A DNA stretch of 64,000 nt from Hymenobacter jeongseonensis (lineage in GTDB: Bacteria; Bacteroidota; Bacteroidia; Cytophagales; Hymenobacteraceae). Position 1 is the first letter of the stretch. The number at the start of each line of letters is the position of its first letter. Where the stretch lies: NCBI RefSeq assembly GCF_015694725.1, contig NZ_JADQDQ010000006.1, forward strand, positions 62,001 through 126,000, read 5' to 3'. The position numbers and the translations under genes are program-made. Shown here piece by piece: positions 44,475 through 54,000 of this stretch. Under the pieces are notes generated by a model, which saw only the letters and a list, made by a program, of their open reading frames with translations, did no database searches and had not been told where the DNA came from.

Positions 44475-44541
44475 TTGACCAAAATCATAGATAAGCTTGA
44501 TGATAGTCAATGACTAACGACTGGATTCGGGTGCAATTTTG
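44475..44541 (+). promoter_or_regulatory. Tandem FNR-like boxes and -7 element of the BON gene
   Basis: Distal box 44475-44488 is ttgac-caaa-atcat and proximal box 44497-44510 is ttgat-gata-gtcaa. The centres are 22 bp apart (44481.5 and 44503.5). The -7-like element caattttg (44534-44541; 7 of 8 to TAnnTTTG) begins 30.5 bp after the proximal centre, identical to the arrangement at 40328-40394. The proximal box would be centred roughly 42 bp upstream of the transcript start, the class II activation position for CRP/FNR proteins. Confidence 0.72.
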
Positions 44542-44606
44542 TGGCGCAGTATGATTCATTTGACGGGGCCGAGCGCAGTGGCATTTTAAGTAAGTTTTCG
44601 GCTGGG

Positions 44607-44655
44607 CCGGCGCCCGGCGGTGGCCGAAATCCCACCGCCGGGCGCCGGTCTTTTT
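44607..44655 (+). promoter_or_regulatory. Terminator-like hairpin in the leader of the BON gene
   Basis: A perfect 17-bp GC-rich stem (arms start ccggcgcccgg and end gggcgccgg) with an 8-base loop is followed by tctttttcc. It lies between the predicted promoter (44534-44541) and the start codon at 44678. It would be either an attenuator that must be read through or a 5' stabilising stem. Confidence 0.7.
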
Positions 44656-44677
44656 CCGAGTTACATCCCACCACGCC

Positions 44678-45466
44678 ATGACTGCTTATCCTGCTTCTTT
44701 TCACAACACCCCGTCGGCAGAAACACTGGCCGCACCAAACAGCGCCCTGGACGCCAGCATCACGGCAGCCGTGGAGTTGCTGCTCATGAAAAAGGGAGTT
44801 TGCACCCGCTTGCTGGAGGTGAAGTGCCGCGAGGGAATTGTGGAGCTGGTGGGTTTCACGCACAGCTTGCTGTCGCGGGAGCGGGCCGCGTACATGGCCA
44901 AAACGGTGCACGGCGTACGCGGCGTTATCAATAAAATCAGCATCCGCACGCTGGAAATACCCGATGCGGAACTGCAGAACCGGGCCGAGCAAGCCCTGCT
45001 GCAAGACCCCGTGGCCCGTTACTACAAAGTGAGCTGCCACGGCCGCAGCGGCGAACTCACCGTGGCGGGCAGTCTGCCCTCGGAAGCCGCCCGCCAAGCG
45101 GTGCTGCGGGTACTCAAAGGGGTGTCGGGCGTGCGCCAAATTAACAACCGGCTGCGGGTGCAGGACGGCGAAACCAGGCCTTCGGACGAAGAAATCACGG
45201 CCCGCATCCAAGAATTTCTGGTTTGGGGAAATGGCGTGAAATGTCCCTTAATCCATGCCCGTACGGTGCGGGGCGTAGTGCAACTCACGGGCACGCTGGG
45301 CACCGCTGCCGAGCGCGACCAGATAGTGGCGGCCGCCTACCTGGCGGGCGCTGCCTGCGTCGATGCCCGCAATCTGGTGGTGGCGTACTGGGCTATTGAC
45401 CAGACGCAACAACGCGAACGAATCAGGGCCAAACTGGACAAGCAGCTAGCCAAGACCTCGCATTAA
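44678..45466 (+). CDS. Triple BON-domain protein
   Basis: A 262-residue soluble protein containing three BON domains, about residues 27-95 ('LEVKCREGIVELVGFTHSLL'), 98-162 ('VSCHGRSGELTVAGSLPSEA') and 170-242 ('IHARTVRGVVQLTGTLGTAA'). Each has the G-x-V/L-x-L-x-G core and ends in a 'VxGVR.I.N'-type turn ('VHGVRGVINKISI', 'VSGVRQINNRLRV'). BON domains bind phospholipids or small molecules and occur in OsmY-like stress proteins. There is no signal peptide or lipobox, so in this organism it is probably cytoplasmic, unlike OsmY. Upstream lie tandem FNR-like boxes and a leader hairpin, so expression is likely tied to the REC-CRP regulator. Confidence 0.88.
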   Translation: MTAYPASFHNTPSAETLAAPNSALDASITAAVELLLMKKGVCTRLLEVKCREGIVELVGFTHSLLSRERAAYMAKTVHGVRGVINKISIRTLEIPDAELQNRAEQALLQDPVARYYKVSCHGRSGELTVAGSLPSEAARQAVLRVLKGVSGVRQINNRLRVQDGETRPSDEEITARIQEFLVWGNGVKCPLIHARTVRGVVQLTGTLGTAAERDQIVAAAYLAGAACVDARNLVVAYWAIDQTQQRERIRAKLDKQLAKTSH

Positions 45467-45549
45467 CTATTGTAAAACAATGGGTTAATACTCAATACTT
45501 CGGCTGCTCGGCACCAGTATCTATCTCGTTTTATCAAAAATATACTACT

Positions 45550-45774
45550 ATGAATCGGTCCACCAAAAGCGCTTCCCCGTCGTTTTATAAGCGTCCCTAT
45601 CACGGCGAAACACCGCCTTCCCGTTTTGCCGCGCGCAGCAGCCCCAGGCTGGGCCGCGACCGTAACCGCCCGTTGCCGGAGGAGCCGAGCCACCTGCTCG
45701 ACGATACCTTGACCGAGGCCGAGGGGCTGGCCCGCAACCCTAGCTTGATGAGTATTTACGCGGGTTCGTTTTAA
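45550..45774 (+). CDS. Small hypothetical protein
   Basis: A 74-residue protein, basic and proline/serine/arginine-rich in the first two thirds ('SFYKRPYHGETPPSRFAARS'), with an acidic helical segment ('EPSHLLDDTLTEAEGLA') near the end. Codon use is typical of the neighbours (GC-rich third positions). The ATG lies 83 bases after the BON gene stop in an AT-rich gap, so it may share that operon or have its own promoter. No known family was recognised, and it looks largely disordered. Existence is supported by codon composition and placement only. Confidence 0.5.
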   Translation: MNRSTKSASPSFYKRPYHGETPPSRFAARSSPRLGRDRNRPLPEEPSHLLDDTLTEAEGLARNPSLMSIYAGSF

Positions 45775-45819
45775 GCGCCGCCGCTGAAACGTGGCCGTCG
45801 CTGAACCCGTCTTGCTCCG

Positions 45820-47109
45820 TTATTCGGTAGCCGGGGCGGCTTGGTGCTCGGTTTCCTCGGCTAGTTCGGCCGATATTTTCCGGCCGTGGCGTCGGTCCAG
45901 CCAGTTCATCACGGGCGTGGCCAGCACGCCGTGCAGCACAATGGAAACCAGGATGGTGAACCCCAGCATGGCCCACAGCAGCCGGGCCTGCGGAAAATTG
46001 GCCTTCTCCAGCGCAAACGCAATGTAGAAGATGGAGCCAATGCCCCGAATACCGAAAAAGGAGATAACCACGCGCTCGGCCACGGTAACCCGCTTGGACC
46101 CGGCCAGCGTGAGCATGCCGCCCAAAGGCCGCAGCACCAGCAGCAACAGCAGCCCCCCCGCCACGGCCTGCCAGGTGAGCGGCGCCAGCAGCCCCCCCGC
46201 AATGGCTCCGCCGAAGAGAATGAGAATAATCACAATCAGCAGGCGCTCCATCTGGTCGGTGAAGGCGTGCATTTGCCGGTGGTATTCGTGCTTGCGCTCG
46301 CGGCTGCGCAGCGTGACGGCGGCCACAAACACCGCCAGAAAGCCGTAGCCTTGCAGCAGCTCCGTCACGCCGTAGCTGGTGAGCGTGACGGCCAGCGCCA
46401 CAAAGCCGTAGGCACTAGCCTTGACGCTGATGCGCTTGGGCAGGTTGAAAATGAGGTAGGCCAGCAGCCGGCCCGACAGCCAGCCCAGCGCCACGCCCGC
46501 CGCCACGCGGTAGAGCACATCCATCCACAGCCAGTGCAGCAGGCGGTCAGTCATCGGCAGGGCATCGGGCAGCAAGGCCAGCGCCAGCCACACAAACGGA
46601 AAGGCCAAGCCGTCGTTCAGGCCGGCTTCGCCGGTGAGGGCAAAGCGTACGTTGTCTTCGCGGCCTTCGCCGGGGTCGCCCACCTGCACGTCGCCGGCCA
46701 GCACGGGGTCGGTGGGCGCCATGGCGGCCGCCAGCAGCACCGCCGAGGGCAGGGCCAGGCCCATCAGCGTCCAGCCGGCCAGCGTGAGGCCGGCAATGGT
46801 GAAGACCATCAGGAGCAGCACCAGCCGCAGGGGCGTGCGCCACGCACGCAGCGAAAACGGCCGGTCGATTTTTAATCCGGTGCCCGTCAGGGCCACAATC
46901 ACGCAGAGCTCGGACAAATGCGTCGCAATTTTGGGGTGCTCGAAAGGGTCGGCGGACGGCAGCCCAATCGGCAGCGAGAACACGCCCAGGCCCAGCAAAA
47001 TGTAGAAAATAGGGTACGAAAGCGGGTACTTTTCGAGCAGCGACGGCAGCCAGGCCACGCCCAGAATGGCCACGCCCAGCAACACCAGAGCAACGTTGTA
47101 GAATGACAT
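45820..47109 (-). CDS. Cation/proton antiporter (CPA1/NhaP-like)
   Basis: A 429-residue polytopic membrane protein with about 12 hydrophobic segments. The start at 47109 ('MSFYNVALVLLGVAILGVAW') fits the family; the longer frame adds a non-conserved 37-residue stretch. The ion-binding helix shows 'MAPTDPVLAGDVQVG' and the essential acidic pair lies in 'TGEAGLNDGLAFPFVWLAL' (the ND motif of CPA1 exchangers). A late charged helix is 'VVISFFGIRGIGSIFYIAFA', where the arginine is typical. It should exchange Na+ or K+ for H+ across the inner membrane for pH and salt homeostasis. It is convergent with the small hypothetical gene. Confidence 0.92.
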   Translation of the reverse strand: MSFYNVALVLLGVAILGVAWLPSLLEKYPLSYPIFYILLGLGVFSLPIGLPSADPFEHPKIATHLSELCVIVALTGTGLKIDRPFSLRAWRTPLRLVLLLMVFTIAGLTLAGWTLMGLALPSAVLLAAAMAPTDPVLAGDVQVGDPGEGREDNVRFALTGEAGLNDGLAFPFVWLALALLPDALPMTDRLLHWLWMDVLYRVAAGVALGWLSGRLLAYLIFNLPKRISVKASAYGFVALAVTLTSYGVTELLQGYGFLAVFVAAVTLRSRERKHEYHRQMHAFTDQMERLLIVIILILFGGAIAGGLLAPLTWQAVAGGLLLLLVLRPLGGMLTLAGSKRVTVAERVVISFFGIRGIGSIFYIAFALEKANFPQARLLWAMLGFTILVSIVLHGVLATPVMNWLDRRHGRKISAELAEETEHQAAPATE

Positions 47110-47204
47110 AGAAACGAATGTTAGCGCCAGGCAAAACCACCCGCGTGGCGGGCTACAGAACTGGTTACCCCACGGGTTTAATACGGTGACTCGGCAGTAA
47201 ACAG

Positions 47205-47235
47205 CAAAATCCCAGACCAAAAGCCTGGGATTTTG
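47205..47235. terminator. Terminator after the YitT-family gene
   Basis: A stem caaaatcccag/ctgggattttg lies 31 bases downstream of the YitT-family stop on the minus strand. It also falls within the region upstream of the antiporter gene. Confidence 0.65.
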
Positions 47236-47265
47236 TATTCAATTACGTACTTAATAAAGCCGGTT

Positions 47266-48213
47266 TTAGTGCAGCGGGCGGCGTTTTACGAGGCCGCCCT
47301 TGGTTTCGCGCACGCTGTGCATCACGACGAAGGCCTGCGGGTCGATTTGGTCGATTTCTTCCTTCAGGCGCGTGACTTCCAGACGGGTGGTTACCGTGAA
47401 AATGATGTCGATGGCCTCGCGGGCGTGGCCGTGCGAGCCAAAGCCCCGGCGGCCGGCGTAAATGGTGGCGCCGCGCCCGAGCTTTTCGGTGAGCATGGTG
47501 CGGATGGCTTCGCTCTGGGCCGAGATAATGGTGACGCCGGTGTACTCCTCGATGCCTTCGATGATAAAATCAATCGTTTTGGCGGCCGAGAGGTAGGCCA
47601 GGATGGAATACAGCGCGGTTTCGACGGAGAGCAGGATTGCCGCCGCGCCGAAAATCACTAGGTTGATGAGCAGAATAACGTCGCCAACCGAGAGGGCCGT
47701 TTTTTTGCTCAGGTACAAAGCCAGCACTTCGGTGCCATCCAGCACGGCCCCGCCGCGCACGGTGAGCCCGATGCCAGCGCCGAGGAAAAACCCGCCAAAC
47801 ACGGCAATCAGCAGCTTGTCATTGGTCAGGGTTGGGAAGGAAATGACGAGCAGCGCCCCGGCCAGCGCCACAATGGCCACCAGCGTTTTCAGGGCAAAGG
47901 TGCGGCCCAGCTGGTAGTAGCCCATCACGATAAAGGGCAGGTTGAGCAGCACAATCAGCACCGAGACCGAAACCCCGGAAAGCTGGTTGCCCAGCAGCGA
48001 AATGCCGGTTACGCCCCCGTCGATGAAGCCGTTAGGCAGCAGAAATCCTTTTAGGCCCAACGCGGCCGAGAGCACGCCCATGGCCATGAAAGCAAACTGC
48101 ACAAAGTAGCGACGCAGCGGCAGGCCCGTGGCCGGCCCCAAGGCCCCTGGCAAAGTCGTTGCGTTCTGGCCGGGCGGGGGCCCGGGCGCGTTCGCTTGGA
48201 GGGAATGTTCCAT
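47266..48213 (-). CDS. YitT-family membrane protein (DUF161/DUF2179)
   Basis: A 315-residue protein with about five transmembrane helices followed by a cytoplasmic DUF2179 domain. Family features are 'GLKGFLLPNGFIDGGVTGIS' near residue 50, 'VFGGFFLGAGIGLTVRGGAV', 'DGTEVLALYLSKKTALSVGD', and in the soluble end 'GVTIISAQSEAIRTMLTEKL' and 'TRLEVTRLKEEIDQIDPQAF'. The substrate and function of YitT proteins are not established. The start at 48213 leaves a proline/alanine-rich N-terminal tail of about 30 residues before the first helix. It may share a transcript with the antiporter gene, but a hairpin lies between them. Confidence 0.9.
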   Translation of the reverse strand: MEHSLQANAPGPPPGQNATTLPGALGPATGLPLRRYFVQFAFMAMGVLSAALGLKGFLLPNGFIDGGVTGISLLGNQLSGVSVSVLIVLLNLPFIVMGYYQLGRTFALKTLVAIVALAGALLVISFPTLTNDKLLIAVFGGFFLGAGIGLTVRGGAVLDGTEVLALYLSKKTALSVGDVILLINLVIFGAAAILLSVETALYSILAYLSAAKTIDFIIEGIEEYTGVTIISAQSEAIRTMLTEKLGRGATIYAGRRGFGSHGHAREAIDIIFTVTTRLEVTRLKEEIDQIDPQAFVVMHSVRETKGGLVKRRPLH

Positions 48214-48406
48214 GGATTGGGAGGTAATAAATGAGGGAAGCAACATACTTACTAATAGGATACAGAGGGCCGGTTGGCCGGCGGCGGCTCACGCAGTAGC
48301 AGCCCCAGCCGGGTGGCCCCTTAGAAAAAATACGCCCAAGCAGCTGGCTCCGCGCACCCGAAAGCAGCGGCCACCAGAGTCGGACGGCACCAACAAGCAG
48401 TTGAGA

Positions 48407-48793
48407 CTAAGGCGCGTTCGGGGAAAGCACCGGCCGCAGCAGCCGCGCCCGAATGCCCGCTGGCAGCGCCCGGGGCCGCGCCACGGGCAACAGGCCCGCC
48501 GTGAGCACCGCGGCCGCCCGGTGGAAGGCCAGGGCTGCTCCCAAATACGCGGGCCCCGCGGGCACCAGCGGCGGCAAGCCTGGGTCCTGAGCCTCTACCG
48601 CAACCAGCGCCTGGCCTTGCAACTGACTCAGCAGCAGCGCAGCGGGCGAGGGCGTGTGGTCGGCGGCCCGCACCGTACTGAATTCCCCTGCCGCCGCGGC
48701 CGCTACGGGCCGTGGCCCGGCCAATGCGCCCATCCACAGCACCAGCAGGGCAGTGAATCGGAGGAGAAAGGCGGCAGGGAACAAGTTCGGCAC
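48407..48793 (-). CDS. Possible small exported hypothetical protein
   Basis: A 128-residue frame beginning with GTG at 48793 (TTG at 48820 in the longer version). It opens with a plausible signal peptide ('FLLRFTALLVLWMGALAGP') and continues as an alanine/leucine/proline-rich sequence with no recognised domain. Competing open frames run on both strands across this GC-rich stretch, so only the leader supports it as a real gene. It would lie upstream of the YitT gene on the same strand. Confidence 0.33.
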   Translation of the reverse strand: MPNLFPAAFLLRFTALLVLWMGALAGPRPVAAAAAGEFSTVRAADHTPSPAALLLSQLQGQALVAVEAQDPGLPPLVPAGPAYLGAALAFHRAAAVLTAGLLPVARPRALPAGIRARLLRPVLSPNAP

Positions 48794-48984
48794 AGTAGCA
48801 AATCGGGGGCCGGCGCACAAGACGCGGCTTGGTACTCAACGGGCGGTTGGTAAATTTAGTTAAAACCAAGTGGGCCGAACGGCAAGCGTTGCGCGGCGGT
48901 TGCCGCGGGTGCCGGCACGGGCCAGGTAGGTCAAGCCGGCTCGGTGCGGGGTCCGGTTCGGTAAGGCTCGGCTTAACTATTCAT

Positions 48985-48992
48985 TACTTTTG
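48985..48992 (+). promoter_or_regulatory. -7 promoter element of the SusR-like gene
   Basis: tacttttg matches TAnnTTTG exactly, 27 bases upstream of the GTG start at 49020. No TTG element at -33 spacing was seen. Confidence 0.55.
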
Positions 48993-49019
48993 ACGAGGAC
49001 AGGTTACGAATATCATCTG

Positions 49020-50654
49020 GTGAAGCGCTTCTTTTTCTTCTTCTGCGGGCTGCTATTTAGTATGCTGCCCGCCCATGCCTTTTCCAACGCCGAAGCGGCC
49101 GACAGCTTGCTTACGGTGCTGAACGAGGCGCTGGCCCAAAAAAAGCACTACGACGGGCAGCGCCTGAATCGCATTGCCGTGCTGACGGCGGATTTTGCTT
49201 CCTCGGAAGTAAACAACAACACGAAGTTTGACCTGGGGCTGAGGATTTACGACGAATACAAAGCGTTCAAGTACGACTCGGCCTTCGTTTACTGCCAGAA
49301 GATTACGCGCCTGGCCGAGCAGCTTGGCAACCCGGAGAAAATCGAAGTAGCCAAGCTGAAGCTTGCTTTCGTGCTGCTCTCATCGGGCTTGTTCAAGGAG
49401 ACGTTTGAAACGCTCGACAGCATCGACCCTGGCCAGCTGGCAGAAACCGACAAGCAGAGTTTCTATTTCCTGAAAGCCCGGGCGTTCAGCGACCTCGGCG
49501 ATTTTAACCAGGACCAGACGTACCGGCCGGCCTATTACACGAAGGCTCTGGCGTATGCCGATACAGCCCTGCGGTTTAGCCGGCCCGGCTCCTACGAGTA
49601 CCTGTCGGTGCAGGAGTTTCGGGCCCAGAAGACCAACAACTTGCCAGCCGGCGCCGCCGTCTACCGCCAGATACGCGCCCTGCCCCGCCTCACGCTGCAC
49701 CAGCTGGCGGTGAGCGCCAGCACCACGGCCTACCTCTACGAGCTGGCGGGCCAGGGCAACAAAGCGTTTGAGCTGCTGCTGGTGTCGGCCATCGCCGACG
49801 TGAAAACGGCCACCAAGGAAACCACGGCCATCTTTAAGCTCTCGGACTACTGCTACCGGCAGGGCGACTTGAAAAATGCTTACACCTTCATCAAGGAAGC
49901 CCGCGAAGACGCGGCGTTCTACAAAGCCCGGCAACGGCAGATTGAGATGAGCCACGTCTCCTCCATCATCGAAGGGCAGAAAATCAATATCATTGAAAAC
50001 CAGCGCAAGTCGCTGAAAACCTACGCCATTATCATGACGGCGCTGGCCGGGGTCGTCATCGGTTTTGCCGTGGTCAGCGTCCGGCAGCTGCGGAAGCTGC
50101 GCAGAGCCGGACGGCTGATTTTTGCCACCAACCAGCAGTTGCGGGACCGCAACGGCGAGTTGCGGCAACTGAACAACGGCCTGAACGAGGCCAATAAAAT
50201 CAAGGAAGAGTACATCGGCTTCTACTTTCACAACAACTCGCAGTACATCGACAAAATCGAGGCACTGAAGAAGCGGCTGGATAATTTGCTCAGCAGCAAG
50301 CAGTACGCGGGGGTGCAGAAGCTGATTGACGGCGTGAACATCAAAACCGAGCGCAACGACCTGCTCAAGGGCTTCGACACCGTGTTTCTGCGCCTGTTCC
50401 CCAACTTCATCACGCAGTTCAATGCGCTGTTCCACGAAGAGGAGCGCATCAAGCTTGGGGAAGACCAGTTGCTGACCACAGAATTGCGCATTTTTGCCCT
50501 CATCCGCTTGGGCATCGACGACAGCGAACAAATCAGCCGCATGCTAGGCTACTCCATCAACACGATTTACACTTATAAAACCCGCGTGAAGAACCGCTCC
50601 TTCCTTCCCAACGAGGAGTTTGAAGCGCGCATCCAAGCCATCCAAGCGGTTTAG
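49020..50654 (+). CDS. SusR-like membrane transcription regulator (TPR, TM, C-terminal HTH)
   Basis: A 544-residue inner-membrane regulator. A signal peptide ('[19 protein letters not shown]') is followed by a helical, TPR-like periplasmic sensor (about residues 30-320). A transmembrane helix lies near 330-350 ('[20 protein letters not shown]'), then a coiled coil ('[20 protein letters not shown]'). The cytoplasmic C-terminus ends in a LuxR-like HTH ('[20 protein letters not shown]', '[20 protein letters not shown]'). This architecture is that of SusR and other DUF6377-type proteins, which sense oligosaccharides such as maltose and activate sus genes. Directly upstream of susC/susD/amylase genes, it is the likely activator of this locus. 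The start is GTG at 49020; the longer TTG version would overlap the promoter element. Confidence 0.85.
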   Translation: MKRFFFFFCGLLFSMLPAHAFSNAEAADSLLTVLNEALAQKKHYDGQRLNRIAVLTADFASSEVNNNTKFDLGLRIYDEYKAFKYDSAFVYCQKITRLAEQLGNPEKIEVAKLKLAFVLLSSGLFKETFETLDSIDPGQLAETDKQSFYFLKARAFSDLGDFNQDQTYRPAYYTKALAYADTALRFSRPGSYEYLSVQEFRAQKTNNLPAGAAVYRQIRALPRLTLHQLAVSASTTAYLYELAGQGNKAFELLLVSAIADVKTATKETTAIFKLSDYCYRQGDLKNAYTFIKEAREDAAFYKARQRQIEMSHVSSIIEGQKINIIENQRKSLKTYAIIMTALAGVVIGFAVVSVRQLRKLRRAGRLIFATNQQLRDRNGELRQLNNGLNEANKIKEEYIGFYFHNNSQYIDKIEALKKRLDNLLSSKQYAGVQKLIDGVNIKTERNDLLKGFDTVFLRLFPNFITQFNALFHEEERIKLGEDQLLTTELRIFALIRLGIDDSEQISRMLGYSINTIYTYKTRVKNRSFLPNEEFEARIQAIQAV

Positions 50655-50794
50655 AAAATGACGGTCGCAAGGCGCTAATTTTAGCCGCGTGCCTCTGGTT
50701 TGGCTCAGTCAGGCCGGGTCAGAAATCGATGCCGGACATACGGCCGGGAGGTGCTCAGGGTATGGGTGCACCCGATAGAAAAGGCGGTAATACC

Positions 50795-50817
50795 AGAGGG
50801 CTTCGGCCCTTTTTTTA
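50795..50817 (+). terminator. Intrinsic terminator between regulator and susC
   Basis: A short stem (agggc/gccct with a ttcg loop) followed by eight T residues, about 140 bases after the regulator stop. Confidence 0.8.
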
Positions 50818-50968
50818 TGGAATAAATCGTGCCAACCGGCTATATCAGCCTTATATTTAAGGCCCTCATTTATGATATAATTATTTATAAATCAATAATT
50901 TGAACAGGAAGCGGGTTAATATTTTTCATACTGTAGTTTGACAAGTTTTACGCGGCTAAGGGTGCCTC

Positions 50969-50976
50969 TAGTTTTG
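50969..50976 (+). promoter_or_regulatory. Candidate -7 element of the sus operon
   Basis: tagttttg matches TAnnTTTG exactly, 105 bases upstream of the susC start, and would give a ~100-base leader. A tttg lies 28 bases further upstream (50937-50940), longer than the usual spacing. The AT-rich stretch 50860-50940 may hold the activator site. Confidence 0.5.
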
Positions 50977-51080
50977 TCCGGCAACATTGCCGCAAACGAT
51001 TTCTGCTCCTGCCATTTGCTCCGGCCACAGTAGCCGTTCCCGGCCCCCCTAATCCCTATCCGCCACCTAACCTCCCACCC

Positions 51081-54000
51081 ATGGCTCATCTGTTACCACC
51101 AATCCTTAGCCGCCATCTGCTCCGAGCCTCGGTGCTGACCTCGGTGCTGGGAAACTTGGCTGCCAGCACTACGTTTGCCCACTCGGCCAGCGCGGTGCCG
51201 CTCCCGGCTTTCGCAGCTATCAGCTCTTCCAACGTGCTGGCCGATGGCAGCATCACCGGGCGCGTTGTTGATGCCAAGGGCGAAGGCATTCCCGGCGTCA
51301 CGGTGCTGGTGGAAGGCACCACGCTCGGGGCATCAACCGACGCCAACGGCTCCTTCACCATTGCCAACGTGCCGGCCGGCCCGCACAACTTGGTGTATTC
51401 GTCCGTGGGGCTGAATTCGAGCCGCGTGGCAGTAACCGTGGTGGACGGGCAGACCGCCCAGGTGGCCCCAACCACGCTCACCGAGAACGCCACGCAACTA
51501 AACGAAGCCGTGGTGGTGGGCTACGGCACAGCCCGCCGCCAAGACGTAACCGGCTCGGTAGCCACCATCACCACCAAGGATTTCGTGAAGGGGCAGGTTA
51601 CCTCGCCCGAGCAGCTCATTCAGGGCAAGCTGGCCGGGGTGCAGATTACCACCGGCGGCGGCGCGCCCGGCGAAGTGGGCGTGATTCGCATCCGCGGCGG
51701 CTCGTCGCTCAACGCCAGCAACGACCCGCTTATCGTCATCGACGGCGTGCCCGTGGACAACAGCGGCATCAACGGCGCGGGCAACCCGCTCTCGCTGGTC
51801 AATCCCAGCGACATCGAAACGTTTACGGTGCTGAAGGACGCCTCGGCCACGGCCATCTACGGCTCGCGGGCCTCGAACGGCGTTATCCTCATCACCACCA
51901 AAAAGGGCGTGGACGGCGAGAAAACGCGGGTGAACCTCACCTCGCAGGTGTCGCGCTCGACGAACTACGGCAAGGTCGATGTGCTTGACGGCGCCGCCTA
52001 CCGCAACCTCTACAACGCGGCCCGGGCCGATGGCAGCATTCCGGCCGGTGCACCGTCCTACATCGGCACGGCCAACACGGACTGGCAGGACGCCATTTAC
52101 CGCACGGCTTGGACCACCGACAACACCGCGAGCGTCACCGGCAGTGTGAAGCACGTGCCCTACCGCGTATCGGTGGGCTACTTGGGCCAGCAGGGCACGC
52201 TGCGCACCGGCAACCTCAAGCGCAACTCGGCCTCTATTGGCCTCTCGCCCAAGCTGTTCGACAACCACCTGCGGGTGGACGTGAACGTGAAGGGTACCTG
52301 GGCCGACTACCGCTTTGCCGACCAGGGCGCCATCGGCGCGGCCGTGCGCTTCAACCCCACCCAGCCCATCCGCAGCGGCAACGACGACTTTAACGGCTAC
52401 TACGAATGGCTCGACCCGGCCAACGGCACCACGCCCTACTCCCTCTCCGACCGCAACCCGCTGGCGCTGCTGAATGACAAGCGCGACCGCAGCAGCGTGA
52501 AGCGCAGCATCGGCAACGTGCAGTTCGACTACTCGCTGCACTTCCTGCCCGACCTGCACGCCAACGTGAACTTGGGCTACGACATTTCGCGCAGCGCCGG
52601 CACCGTGGACATTCCGGCCACGTCCTCGCTGGCCTACGTGGCCGACCCGCTGCTGCGTGGCGAGATGCGCCGCTACCGGCAAGAGAAAAACAACAAGCTG
52701 CTGGAAACTTACCTCAACTACGCCAAGCAAATCGGCGACCACCGCGTGGAGGCGCTGGCCGGCTACTCGTACCAGGACTTCTACACCTACAGCCCGTTCT
52801 ACCGCACGTTCACGGCGGCGGGCACGCTGCGCGACCCCACGGCCCCGGCTGGCAACCCCGGCAAGACGCAGTACACCCTGCTCTCCTACTACGGCCGGGT
52901 GAACTACAATTTCAAAGACAAGTACCTGCTCACGGGTACGCTGCGCGCCGATGCGTCCTCGCGCTTTAGCCCCGAAACCCGCTGGGGCTACTTCCCGGCC
53001 GGCTCGGTGGCCTGGCGCGTGAACCAGGAAGCTTTCCTAGCCGATTCCAAAACCGTGTCGGACCTGAAGCTGCGCGTGAGCTACGGCATCACGGGCCAGC
53101 AGGACGTGGCGGGCGTGGCCGGCGACTACCCCTACCTAGGCGGCTACAAGCAGGAAGGCGGCTCGGTGCGGCAGATTTTTGGCAACGACACCATCTTCAC
53201 GCTGCGCCCCGCGCCCTACGACCGCAACCTGAAGTGGGAGGAAACCACGACCTACGACGCCGGTATTGACTTTGGCTTATTCAGCAACCGCCTGACGGGC
53301 TCGGTGGACGTGTACCTGCGCAAAACCAACGACTTGCTGGCCGTGATTCCCATCAGTGTGGGCACCAACTTCAGCAACACGCTGCTCACCAACATCGGCA
53401 ACCTGGAAAACCGGGGTGTGGAGCTGGCCTTGAACTACAACGTGCTGCGCGGCGAGCGCCTCAACTGGTCGGTGAACTTCAACGCGACCATGAACCGCAG
53501 CAAAATCACGAAGCTGACCCAGGTGGAAGACCCCGCCTACCAAGGCACCCCCATTGGCAACGTGGGCAACTTCCAGTTCGTGCAGATTAACACCGTAGGC
53601 TACGCGCCCAACACCTTCTTCCTCTACAAGCAGAAGTACGACGACAGCGGCAAGCCCCTGCAAGGCCCCACCAACAGCGCCAGCCCCCTGCAGTACGAAG
53701 ACCTGAATGGCGACGGCGAGATAAACGAGCGTGACCGGGTGCGCTCTGAGTCGCCCGCCCCGAAGGCCATTCTGGGCTTCAGCTCCAACCTGAGCTACGG
53801 CAAAGCCAGCCTGGCCTTCACGCTCCGCTCCAACCTGGGCAACTACGTGTACAACAACGTGGACGCCGGCCAGGGCAACTACTACGGCCTAAACACCGGC
53901 CTGGGCTACTCGGCCAACGTGGTGCCCAACATCTACCTGAGCGGCTTCCGCGCCGGCCAGCCCTACAGCGACTTCTACCTGCAAGACGCCTCGTTTGTGC

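Noticed and set aside
48128..48853. A 241-codon + strand open frame opposite the YitT gene start and the small exported frame
   Set aside because: The product is Arg/Gly/Gln/Pro-rich without fold or leader. It overlaps the recognisable YitT N-terminus and looks like a GC shadow.
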